Made by a program: the position numbers and the translations under genes. DNA of 64,000 nt from contig CABQKC010000008.1 in the NCBI GenBank assembly GCA_902464635.1, forward strand, positions 8,754 to 72,753. The letters are read 5' to 3'. This DNA comes from an uncultured Caryophanales bacterium. Its GTDB lineage: Bacteria > Bacillota_I > Bacilli_A > RFN20 > CAG-826. The notes below the pieces were generated by a model. It had not been told where the DNA came from. It saw only the letters and a list, made by a program, of their open reading frames with translations, and searched no databases. Position 1 is the stretch's first letter; every line of letters starts with the position of its first letter. Shown one piece after another: positions 1 to 8,452 of this stretch.

Positions 1-1
1 A

Positions 2-160
2 TCAAAGGAAGAGATAACAAATGAAGAATTATCTTTGTTTCTTAATTTTACGGAAAAGAATGGAAGACGCTCATATATTAGTTCGTTGCCATCCTTTTTA
101 ATAGAATTAATTGAGCAATTGATTTCATCGAAAACAACGACAAAATTGTTTTTTAAATAG
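2..160 (+). CDS. C-terminal end of an unknown plus-strand gene (partial)
   Basis: An open frame enters from the left edge and runs 52 codons to a TAG followed at once by a second TAG. The tail is hydrophilic, then moderately hydrophobic (SLPSFLIELIEQLI near its end). It converges on the mannosidase gene with only 7 bases between the two stops. I do not recognise the family. That it is real rests on the clean open frame, the double stop and the converging layout; the start and most of the gene lie outside the window. Confidence 0.45.
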   Translation, partial: SKEEITNEELSLFLNFTEKNGRRSYISSLPSFLIELIEQLISSKTTTKLFFK

Positions 161-167
161 TAGTTAA

Positions 168-3100
168 TCATATTATTTTTATGGTTCCAATCTCAAATTT
201 TCCTAGAGAAATCTTTATTCTTCCGTCAACTACTTCTAATCGTTTTATCTCTTTCTCTAAAAGGTTGCATAGATATGCCGCTTTAAAATCAAAGGAAGGT
301 TTTAGGTAAGCTTCATTACTTTTCCCATGTCCCTCATAAAGGCGGCAAACAAACCCTTCTCCTTCCTCTGCTTTCTTTATGGTTTCTAAATAAACCCCAT
401 CACCTTCTAGCTCAAAAAAGCTTTTTTGCGACTCTAAAGTCGGTTTGGTTAAACTATTTTTATCAATATGAATATATAGCAACGGCCTATTAACAGCATA
501 AGCCTCTTCGATAACTTTGGATCTTTGATAATTATATTTATGAGGATACAAGGAATATGTAAATGTAGTCACTTCCATAGAAGCGTCTTCATAAGGATAC
601 GATTCGGATTTAAGAACAGTTAAAGACAATACACCGTCTTTTATCCCGTAACCGTATTTGCAATCATTCAAAACGGCTAATCCCAGTTTATCATTTGACA
701 TATCAACCCATTTTTGGCAACACACTTCAAACTTTGCTTCTTCAAAACTATTAGATGGCTTCATGCTTCTAGTTAAATTGCCAAACTGAATATCAAATTG
801 AGCATTGTCATATTCAAAATTTAATGGGAAGAAAATCTTTAAAAGTTGTCGTTTTTCATGCCAATCTATATTGTTAACCACATCTATTCTATCAATAGAA
901 GAATATAGATATATTATTTGTTCTATAGTGGAAGAAAGATATTTTCGTACTATCCTTATTCCTTTTCTATCTCCTTCATCTAAGTAGGAAAAAGCAGCAG
1001 CAGAATCAATCTTATATTTCTTTTCATAGTAATAAGGGGTTAATTCCCAGTTATCATATTGATATGGCATGTCTTCGAAACAATAAAATGCATTAATGGG
1101 GTCGTTATTTTTGACAAATTCCATATTTAAACGTTTGTCATAAAGAGAGATAATTTCCCCTTTTTCATTAAGGGTTAACTTAAAATACTTATTCTCAATT
1201 GTCTTGTCTTTGATTAAGACGCTGCCGTGCTCTTCTTTGTTTATAGATAATGTCTTATAGCCAAAAGATGGAACCCCTTTTACCTCGTGGCAGATACCAT
1301 CTAATAAAATATACCCATCCATAGTAAAACTATTTGGATTAAAAACTAAGTAATCATCATTTGTTTTTATGATTTCAGAAAGTAATTTTAAATTAGATTC
1401 AATTGTCTTAGATGTGAAATCAAATAGGCTCGCAAATTGAATATCGCTATCTAGATACACTTTCTCTATAGCAGATCCCGGCAATATGTCATGAAATTGA
1501 TTTTGTAACAAAACCCTCCATTGCTTATCCAATTCTTCTTTTGGATAAGCATTTAACGACAGCAAGCTATTGATTGATGAAGTCACTTCGACATTAGACA
1601 AAGCAAACTCGGCATATCTATTGTTCTTTTTAATTCTTGGGACAGAAGTATAGGTGCCCCTATGATACTCAAAATAGAGTTCATCATTCCAAAATGGACG
1701 ATTCTTACTTTTTTTGCAACCCTCGTCGAACTTCTTTTCAATTTCATCCAAAGTCTTGCCTAATGTCGATAATCTAGTCTTGCCTAAACCCGGCAAACCA
1801 TAAGCAAATCTAGATTCTCTTTCTATCATTTCCTTAGTCGGACCACCGCCTCCATCACCATACCCGAACACGGTGAATGTTAAGTTATTAAGTTCCTTTT
1901 GCTGATATCTATTCCACGTTCCTAGTAATTGGCTAGCAGTTATAACCCCCACATAATTAGTGTATGTTGTGTCTTGAATCCCAATTCTAGGATTAGCATC
2001 GCAAGTAGATATTAAATAAGTGAATACACTTGAACCATCGATGCCAACCCAATCGAATGTATCATATGGAAATCTATTAGTGTCATTCCATCCGATTTTG
2101 GCCGTAACAAAACGCTTTATACCGCATTTATTCATTATCTGAGGCAGTTGAGCGGAATAGCCAAATACATCAGGCAAGAACAAACAAGAGCAATCAACAT
2201 CGAATTCTTTTTTGAAATAATTAATCCCATACAAGAATTGCCTAACTAACGATTCGCCGGAAGTTAAATTGCAATCCGCCTCGACCCACATCGAACCATC
2301 TAGTTCAAATCGGCCCTCCTTGACCTTTTCTTTTATTTTGTTAAAAAGAGATGGGTTATCTTCTTTTAAATATTCAAATAGCTGCGGGGTCGTATGGAAA
2401 TAAGTGAAATCTTTATATTGATCCATTAAATTCAAGACAGTAGAAAAGGTCCTTTGGCTTTTTAGCCTTGTTTGTTTTAGATCCCAAAGCCAGGCGACAT
2501 CAATATGGGAATGGCCTATGCAATTAATTATATTGTTTTGTTTTCCACAAAAAGAGATAAAGAATTTTCCTTTTAAATATTCTCTAGCTCTTGTAACCGA
2601 GTCAAAAAAAGATGAAGAACAAATCTGCCTGAAATCAAGAATATTCATTGCATTATCGACGATAGGTAAGGCATCTAAATACCTCTGGTCATCCTTTTCT
2701 AGCATTTGAAGTGATTCCAAAATAGTTTCAAAATCGTAATAAGCCTGTTCCACTCTTTTATCTTTGTATTTAATTGAAAAATATAATGGGAAAGAAAACT
2801 GAAATGAGTGGGTATAGAAATCCAATAGCATTTCATAGTGCCCATCATCTAGCAAGACTTCGTGATGGTTTATATCAATGCCTTGAATCAATTCTCCGTT
2901 TAAATACAAAAGACCTTGGGGTCTAATCGTAGATGCCACCCCATTAATAAATGTATCTATGCAAAGATATGCGTTTTGGTTTTCCTCTTTCTTAATATCG
3001 AAACTAGCCTTGAAAAGAATATATTTATTTTCCTCGAAGATAATCCATGGAGATTTGAACTCATTGAACACACAGCCTTTTCTATTAGCAGAATCATCTT

Positions 3101-3209
3101 CAAAACAGTCGCTTCGTTCCACACGAATAGGGAAGATGTATCTAGAAACGCTAAACCTAGATAAAGCATCGACTGTCGTAGATAATTTTTCTTCGATGTT
3201 TAATTTCAT
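168..3209 (-). CDS. GH38 alpha-mannosidase
   Basis: Predicted cytoplasmic retaining alpha-mannosidase that would trim alpha-linked mannose from imported N-glycan fragments. The 1013 residues show the family layout: an N-terminal accessory beta domain, the catalytic barrel beginning with HSHIDVAWLW (about 233-242, zinc-binding His and Asp), the nucleophile motif LPDVFGYSAQLPQ (about 345-357, nucleophile Asp347), then a long beta-sandwich C-terminal half. Length matches bacterial GH38 enzymes. There is no signal peptide. The ATG overlaps the phosphatase stop by four bases (ATGA), so the gene is translationally coupled as the last member of glycan operon A. The site upstream of the ATG is an unusual G-run (GGGGGT) and not AGGAGG. 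Family assignment is firm; linkage specificity cannot be read from sequence. Confidence 0.93.
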   Translation of the reverse strand: MKLNIEEKLSTTVDALSRFSVSRYIFPIRVERSDCFEDDSANRKGCVFNEFKSPWIIFEENKYILFKASFDIKKEENQNAYLCIDTFINGVASTIRPQGLLYLNGELIQGIDINHHEVLLDDGHYEMLLDFYTHSFQFSFPLYFSIKYKDKRVEQAYYDFETILESLQMLEKDDQRYLDALPIVDNAMNILDFRQICSSSFFDSVTRAREYLKGKFFISFCGKQNNIINCIGHSHIDVAWLWDLKQTRLKSQRTFSTVLNLMDQYKDFTYFHTTPQLFEYLKEDNPSLFNKIKEKVKEGRFELDGSMWVEADCNLTSGESLVRQFLYGINYFKKEFDVDCSCLFLPDVFGYSAQLPQIMNKCGIKRFVTAKIGWNDTNRFPYDTFDWVGIDGSSVFTYLISTCDANPRIGIQDTTYTNYVGVITASQLLGTWNRYQQKELNNLTFTVFGYGDGGGGPTKEMIERESRFAYGLPGLGKTRLSTLGKTLDEIEKKFDEGCKKSKNRPFWNDELYFEYHRGTYTSVPRIKKNNRYAEFALSNVEVTSSINSLLSLNAYPKEELDKQWRVLLQNQFHDILPGSAIEKVYLDSDIQFASLFDFTSKTIESNLKLLSEIIKTNDDYLVFNPNSFTMDGYILLDGICHEVKGVPSFGYKTLSINKEEHGSVLIKDKTIENKYFKLTLNEKGEIISLYDKRLNMEFVKNNDPINAFYCFEDMPYQYDNWELTPYYYEKKYKIDSAAAFSYLDEGDRKGIRIVRKYLSSTIEQIIYLYSSIDRIDVVNNIDWHEKRQLLKIFFPLNFEYDNAQFDIQFGNLTRSMKPSNSFEEAKFEVCCQKWVDMSNDKLGLAVLNDCKYGYGIKDGVLSLTVLKSESYPYEDASMEVTTFTYSLYPHKYNYQRSKVIEEAYAVNRPLLYIHIDKNSLTKPTLESQKSFFELEGDGVYLETIKKAEEGEGFVCRLYEGHGKSNEAYLKPSFDFKAAYLCNLLEKEIKRLEVVDGRIKISLGKFEIGTIKII

Positions 3210-5494
3210 AAGACCCCCAACGATGTTGCATTATCTTTTCCAATCAAGGCAGTAATTTCATCATATGTGGAATAAATCTTTGTCTTATTTTCCTTAACAT
3301 TAAAGCACACCAATGAGGAGGAGAAGTCATTGATTGTTACATTGTTCATCTTTAACAAACCTTGAAAAGAATTTCTATTGTCAATGTCATAATAAAGTTG
3401 TCCGATAGAAGAAGAATAGCCTATGTCCTTGCTGCCTTTATTAATAATCAAAACATTGTCCAAAGCAATTACATCGATTCTATTTTCCTTATAACCTATC
3501 GTTCCAAGTAGACCGGTGTTATTAAATCTTTCATCGCCTTTTCCTAAAGAGACTTCAATAGTTAAGTTCGAATAATGGCCGCCATAAGAATAAGCTGTAA
3601 CAAAATCACTTCCCCAATAGCTATCTAAACTGCTTCCTTTCATCGTCAAATCGAATACACGGGTCTCTTTTCCTGATGAATGAATCAAAGCACCATCCAA
3701 GGATGAAACAGTAAAATTAGAAATAGTTTTCTTATTTCCATCAACAAGTCCTTTAAAAGAATTGTCTTTCCCCTTTGTCGAATTAAGTCCAATTGAATTG
3801 TCCCTTGTCCATGTTTTTGAGCAATTGATATCGTTCAATAATTTAAAATAACCATATGTCGATAAATTGCCCTTTATGTCAATTAAGTCACAGGTATATT
3901 TATTCATGCCAAACAAATCTTCTTCATTATTAATCAACAATGAATAAATGGTTAAATCCAAATAAGATAATGTGCCGTTTTTATGAGTTAATATAAAACC
4001 AGTAGGTTCTTCTGCTGCCATGTATTTTTCAAAAATTAATGTATTATCTACAATAGACATTTCTTTATTAGAAACTGAAAGAGCCTTTATAACGTCATTG
4101 TCCAAACGGTAACCATTTTTGACATCGCAAATGTCTTCTTTTACTTCAATTAGTTCATGGCAATTCAAGCAAAAAGCACCATTGCCTTCTTTTTTAAAAT
4201 TGTGGCAAAGTGGTTTGGTATCAAACTCAATTGTTTCGCTACCATTTTTATAGATAGCATGCCCAGGAGTGACACAAGTTTCCATTATATTCTTGCTAGA
4301 TAAAACATCTCTATCCAGCCCAAGCATGATCGATTTCATTGAATTAATGTCATCTTGACTAACACCAATTACATTCACTAAAAATTTATTAAAGCACATC
4401 TCTAGTGAATCATCTTTATCACCGGCAGACTTCACCACATCCATAAAAGCGCCCCACCTGGCATCCACTCCGCCACTGGTATCATATCTAGATAAATCAA
4501 AATCTGTTTGGTCTATATTACTAGCGCTTCTCCACCTGTTTCCTTGTTTAGAAAAACTTGTTAATTCGTAATCCCTAATCAAATCACCTTCGCTAACACC
4601 AAGTACGCCATTAATTAAAGCACATAAGGTACCTGTTCTATCCGCCCCGGCAGAACAATGAATATAAAATGGATAATTATTCCTATCTGCCAAATAGGAG
4701 AATATTTTCCTATTCATTGGCTTTGATGTTTCCTTAATGATTGCGTCATACATTTGATAAGGAAATTTGTCGTCTTTTAAATAAGTCCTGTCATACAAAT
4801 CAAATGATTTTTCTGCAAAAGCGGCATATGTTTGTCCTAAATCATCTTCATCATTCCTTAAATCCAATTCGGTTTTTACGCCCATGGTATTTCTAATCAT
4901 GTCCAGGCCTTTGTCAGTTAAACAGTTATCTCCGTTTAATCTAGCACCTCTATAAATAAGCCCATATTGGACTTCTTTGCCATTAGAAACATTCCACCCG
5001 CCTAAATCTCTAACATTGTTCGTGCCTTCGACATTCATATAACGAACAGTCAAATGCTTTTCTTTTTCTATTTTTATCTTTCCTTTTTTCAGGAAGTGGT
5101 TTGAATTATCTAAAACTTCATAATAATAAGTTTTACCTGGAATAGGGTCTTTTATTATATAGGAAGATGAAACGGTTGAAATTTCATAATAAGAAGAAAA
5201 GTCTTCTTTATCTGAAATGGAAATAGTATACGGGCCTTCGTTAGAAGCTTCAAAGGAAATAACTACGGATTTTGAATAATCATACGTTGAAGTCAGGTTA
5301 TAACGATAATGGTCATTCAGTGCTTGAAACTGTTTCTTTTGTTCTTCCTGGACAAGATAGTTTTTCATTTCATCAGGAATTAAAGAAATAGTTTCTTCTT
5401 GATAAGGGATGCTTTCTTTAGAAGAAGAAATACTAGTTTCCCCATTACAAGAGACAAGAAGAAAAGGAATTGCTAAATAAATAATTTTTTTCAT
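3206..5494 (-). CDS. Secreted lipoprotein tyrosine phosphatase (PF13350-like)
   Basis: A 762-residue lipoprotein: MKKIIYLAIPFLLVSC is a signal peptide with lipobox Cys16, so the enzyme should sit on the outer face of the membrane. A fibronectin-like segment (about 75-140) precedes a tyrosine/dual-specificity phosphatase domain with NVRDLGG (about 160-166) and the P-loop HCSAGADRTG (about 279-288), which is the C-x5-R catalytic signature. This resembles the PtpB/LipA type of bacterial phosphatase. A Cys/His cluster follows (CH-x9-C-x2-CH), then a beta-rich repeat region. I chose the ATG at 5494 because AGGAGG lies 9 bases upstream; an in-frame ATG at 5518 would place that ribosome site inside the coding sequence. 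Its place between modular lipoproteins and a mannosidase suggests phosphorylated glycans or host phospho-ligands as substrate, which is inference. Confidence 0.82.
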   Translation of the reverse strand: MKKIIYLAIPFLLVSCNGETSISSSKESIPYQEETISLIPDEMKNYLVQEEQKKQFQALNDHYRYNLTSTYDYSKSVVISFEASNEGPYTISISDKEDFSSYYEISTVSSSYIIKDPIPGKTYYYEVLDNSNHFLKKGKIKIEKEKHLTVRYMNVEGTNNVRDLGGWNVSNGKEVQYGLIYRGARLNGDNCLTDKGLDMIRNTMGVKTELDLRNDEDDLGQTYAAFAEKSFDLYDRTYLKDDKFPYQMYDAIIKETSKPMNRKIFSYLADRNNYPFYIHCSAGADRTGTLCALINGVLGVSEGDLIRDYELTSFSKQGNRWRSASNIDQTDFDLSRYDTSGGVDARWGAFMDVVKSAGDKDDSLEMCFNKFLVNVIGVSQDDINSMKSIMLGLDRDVLSSKNIMETCVTPGHAIYKNGSETIEFDTKPLCHNFKKEGNGAFCLNCHELIEVKEDICDVKNGYRLDNDVIKALSVSNKEMSIVDNTLIFEKYMAAEEPTGFILTHKNGTLSYLDLTIYSLLINNEEDLFGMNKYTCDLIDIKGNLSTYGYFKLLNDINCSKTWTRDNSIGLNSTKGKDNSFKGLVDGNKKTISNFTVSSLDGALIHSSGKETRVFDLTMKGSSLDSYWGSDFVTAYSYGGHYSNLTIEVSLGKGDERFNNTGLLGTIGYKENRIDVIALDNVLIINKGSKDIGYSSSIGQLYYDIDNRNSFQGLLKMNNVTINDFSSSLVCFNVKENKTKIYSTYDEITALIGKDNATSLGVL

Positions 5495-5495
5495 A

Positions 5496-8450
5496 TTAAG
5501 CAGCCTCCTTGATACCATAAATGCTAGTTATCTTCCAAACTGAAGTAGACGAAGATGAGAAATATAAATACATGTCCCCACTATTTTCCTCATTATTAAA
5601 CCATTCGCTCTTCGACAAACTAATCCTGTTATATCCTTCTTTTAAGGCGAATCTAGGACCCCTCCAACTCTTGTCGTATTGAAAGATTAATGAAGATGTC
5701 CCGCTAGAAGAAGACACATATACATAGAAGAAGGCACTCTCGTAAGAAGATAGTTTCTTCAAAACATCATTTTTTAAAACCCCGACAAAAAAGGTATTCC
5801 CGGAAGCTACTTCGCCTTCTAAAGTTGAACCATATGCAAAATCACTAGATTCGGAGTCTAATGAATAAGAAGATGTATTCGCTTCATAAGCAAGTTCCAT
5901 TTCTTTTATCGTCGAATACAGTTCGTTTAATTTAGCGAAATTAGTTACACGATTTTTAGCCTGCTCATCTAATTTTCTATAAGCTTCCATCAGTGATAAA
6001 ACCTTCATAGAATCTTTTTCGTCTTTTATATCTAAAGGCAATTCGTCAATTCTAGAAATGATAGAAGATGTATATTTAGAATAATTAATCCCATAATAAG
6101 GGGTCATCTTCCAAGAAGGAGAAGCTAAATCTCCCATTAGCATCAAGAAACTTCTTGACCCCGTTATTTTAGAAGCTTCTATTTCCAATTTGTTCCAACT
6201 ATTTGGAAGCAAAGCAAAGTAAGACAAAACTTCCCAATTGCCATTTGATGGATTAACGTTAAAGAAATTGCCACTCACGTTTTTATTTAATGGGTTATAA
6301 ACGTAGGTAACGACTTTTGCATAATTAGAAATCTCAAAGGAAGAATTCTCGAACTGAAGAAGACTTGGAAAAAGCATTTTGGAAACATTAATTGAATATA
6401 TTTTGCCCATGTCCGGATCAAAATCTTCTTTAACCGTTCCTTCCCAGTTATAGTCCAAACCTTTTGAAATGGTATCGCCTTCGCCATAACTAATTCCGTA
6501 ATATTTGTTTTTATTAGATATCAACGAAATAATTGACTCATTAGCGCATTCTTTTACCAAATACGAATTCTGCAAAGAAATTAACAGCGGCGAAAGCTCA
6601 TCATCGCTTACTCCGTCAATAATAGAGCGAACATAATCGTTAACAATTGATTTGCTTTTTATAGAATTCAATAAAGAATTTATTATAACTTCGGCGTTTT
6701 CATATAAGCTTCCCAAAGTCTCTATTTGGTCTTTACTCATTTTTGAATAGGCTTCATAAAATGAAACAAGAGAAGGGACATCGCTGGTTAAAAGATCATT
6801 TTCTTTTGGTAATCCAAACATGGATAAATAAGTATAAGCAAGCTCAAACGAACTGTTTTTATAACAAATTAATTTGGTTAGGGATAACTTCTCCCCTTTT
6901 CTAACTTCTAACCTAAAAGAAACCAAATCATTAAAAGACAAATAATCTAGTTGAATTAAATTCCATCCCTTGTTTAGTTTTTGAGTTTTAATGACGCTAC
7001 CATCAAAACCAATCAATGACGATTCTGTACCAAATTCACTATAAATACTAAATGAAGCTTCTTCTACAGATGATAGGTTTTTGATTTTCTTGTTAAACCT
7101 AATATCTAATACACCGGTTTCGTTTGGAACAACATCTAATCCGTTTTGAGTGCAATTCACGCCACTTAAAAACAGCGGATTATCCTCGACCAAGGCATTC
7201 CCGATATCCTTGAATTCGGATTTATAGCCCATTACTTGTCCAAAATAAAGAGCACCAGAAGATGTAGTAGACAGCCCATTTTTAAGCTGATTGACAATAA
7301 TGCCGTAACTTGAATTTACCAATGTTTCTGTATTAACTTTAACACTAGTCCAAACATTAGGCTCACAGTCAACATAATTTCCGTTCCACCCAAAATAAAC
7401 TCGTTTAATTTGATTGTTTTCCTTATCCTCATTAAACAAATGGAAAACAGTATAGTCATACTCCAAAACATCGTTTGGCAGTGTATACCCTAAATAGTTC
7501 CAAACCGTACCAAAGAAACTAGCCCTTAATGAACCTTTTTCATCTTCGTAAGCAACACTATGTTGATATAAAAACTCAAGATCTCCGCCAACTGTCTTGT
7601 GGTTATATAATTCTCCAACTCCAATAAAACTATCAAAGCCAAGCATCTCTTTTACTAAATCGCCTTCGTTTTTCTCGTTTATTATTTTTGCTAACGATTG
7701 AATTGACGAAAGCAATTTGGAGTAGTTATTTACAACTCTTCTATATAAATCAGGTAAAGAAGCATATTCTTCATATAATGCTTCTAGCGTTTCGTAATCT
7801 TCATATTTAATTTCGCTTGGAAGAAGAGAAATTTTATACTGCAAAGAGTTTATTTTCTCTTCATATTTCTGGTCATCCTCATTACTAGCTAATCCAAGTT
7901 TAACCCTTAAATTATCAACATAAAAAGTACCAGTACCATCACTAGTAAATCTAAAAACGACACCTTTGATAGACTCATAATTGCTTTTTATAGCGATAGA
8001 AGACAAAGAGAAATCAATCTTATTCCAGCTAGAATTAGTCAAAATAACTGTCTTAGTCAAAAGGTTGTCCAAAGATGAAGAATTATAGATATTAACATTT
8101 AAGGGAACATCTTTTGTTGAAGCGTTAAATATATCTATCGAAACCGAATTTAAGATTGATTTATCAAAAATATCAACCCCATTATATGAAAATGGGAACA
8201 TTAATTCTTGAATGCTTCCTTGATCTATTGTTAGTTTTAAAGAGGAAGAACCGCTAGTTACATATTTGCTATCTTCGTTCAAAGAATAAGAGAGGTGGCT
8301 TGAGGTGTCGGTTCTAACGGTTTTAAATTTATATAAATCAGAAATAGATTCAAAATCGTTAAGACAAATTGAATCATTACGAGTTTGTTCCTGGTTACAT
8401 CCAAATAGAAGAGGCAAGGAAAGCAAGAAAGAACACAAAATCTTTTTCAT
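5496..8450 (-). CDS. Large modular surface lipoprotein with beta-sandwich and helical repeats
   Basis: About 984 residues with signal peptide and lipobox (MKKILCSFLLSLPLLFGC). The mature part alternates beta-sandwich modules of roughly 130-150 residues, which look like carbohydrate-binding modules, with short helical hairpins of roughly 60 residues. The hairpins have the pattern LPxxIKxEDxExLxxLxxxYxxLPxxxRxxVxNYxKL. At least four beta modules are visible; two end in the signature W-K-[IM]-T-x-[IY]-Y-G-I. No catalytic motif was seen, so a glycan-binding or scaffold role at the cell surface is inferred. The start is ambiguous: ATG at 8450 lies 10 bases after AGGAGG, and GTG at 8456 lies 4 bases after it and forms a GTGA overlap with the upstream stop. 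The gene sits between the GH123-like gene and the phosphatase in the same operon. Confidence 0.75.
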   Translation of the reverse strand: MKKILCSFLLSLPLLFGCNQEQTRNDSICLNDFESISDLYKFKTVRTDTSSHLSYSLNEDSKYVTSGSSSLKLTIDQGSIQELMFPFSYNGVDIFDKSILNSVSIDIFNASTKDVPLNVNIYNSSSLDNLLTKTVILTNSSWNKIDFSLSSIAIKSNYESIKGVVFRFTSDGTGTFYVDNLRVKLGLASNEDDQKYEEKINSLQYKISLLPSEIKYEDYETLEALYEEYASLPDLYRRVVNNYSKLLSSIQSLAKIINEKNEGDLVKEMLGFDSFIGVGELYNHKTVGGDLEFLYQHSVAYEDEKGSLRASFFGTVWNYLGYTLPNDVLEYDYTVFHLFNEDKENNQIKRVYFGWNGNYVDCEPNVWTSVKVNTETLVNSSYGIIVNQLKNGLSTTSSGALYFGQVMGYKSEFKDIGNALVEDNPLFLSGVNCTQNGLDVVPNETGVLDIRFNKKIKNLSSVEEASFSIYSEFGTESSLIGFDGSVIKTQKLNKGWNLIQLDYLSFNDLVSFRLEVRKGEKLSLTKLICYKNSSFELAYTYLSMFGLPKENDLLTSDVPSLVSFYEAYSKMSKDQIETLGSLYENAEVIINSLLNSIKSKSIVNDYVRSIIDGVSDDELSPLLISLQNSYLVKECANESIISLISNKNKYYGISYGEGDTISKGLDYNWEGTVKEDFDPDMGKIYSINVSKMLFPSLLQFENSSFEISNYAKVVTYVYNPLNKNVSGNFFNVNPSNGNWEVLSYFALLPNSWNKLEIEASKITGSRSFLMLMGDLASPSWKMTPYYGINYSKYTSSIISRIDELPLDIKDEKDSMKVLSLMEAYRKLDEQAKNRVTNFAKLNELYSTIKEMELAYEANTSSYSLDSESSDFAYGSTLEGEVASGNTFFVGVLKNDVLKKLSSYESAFFYVYVSSSSGTSSLIFQYDKSWRGPRFALKEGYNRISLSKSEWFNNEENSGDMYLYFSSSSTSVWKITSIYGIKEAA

Positions 8451-8452
8451 AT

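Noticed and set aside
131..152. Terminator between the left-edge gene and the mannosidase
   Set aside because: AAAACAA-N8-TTGTTTT is all A/T in the stem ends and lies inside the plus-strand coding end; too weak to call.
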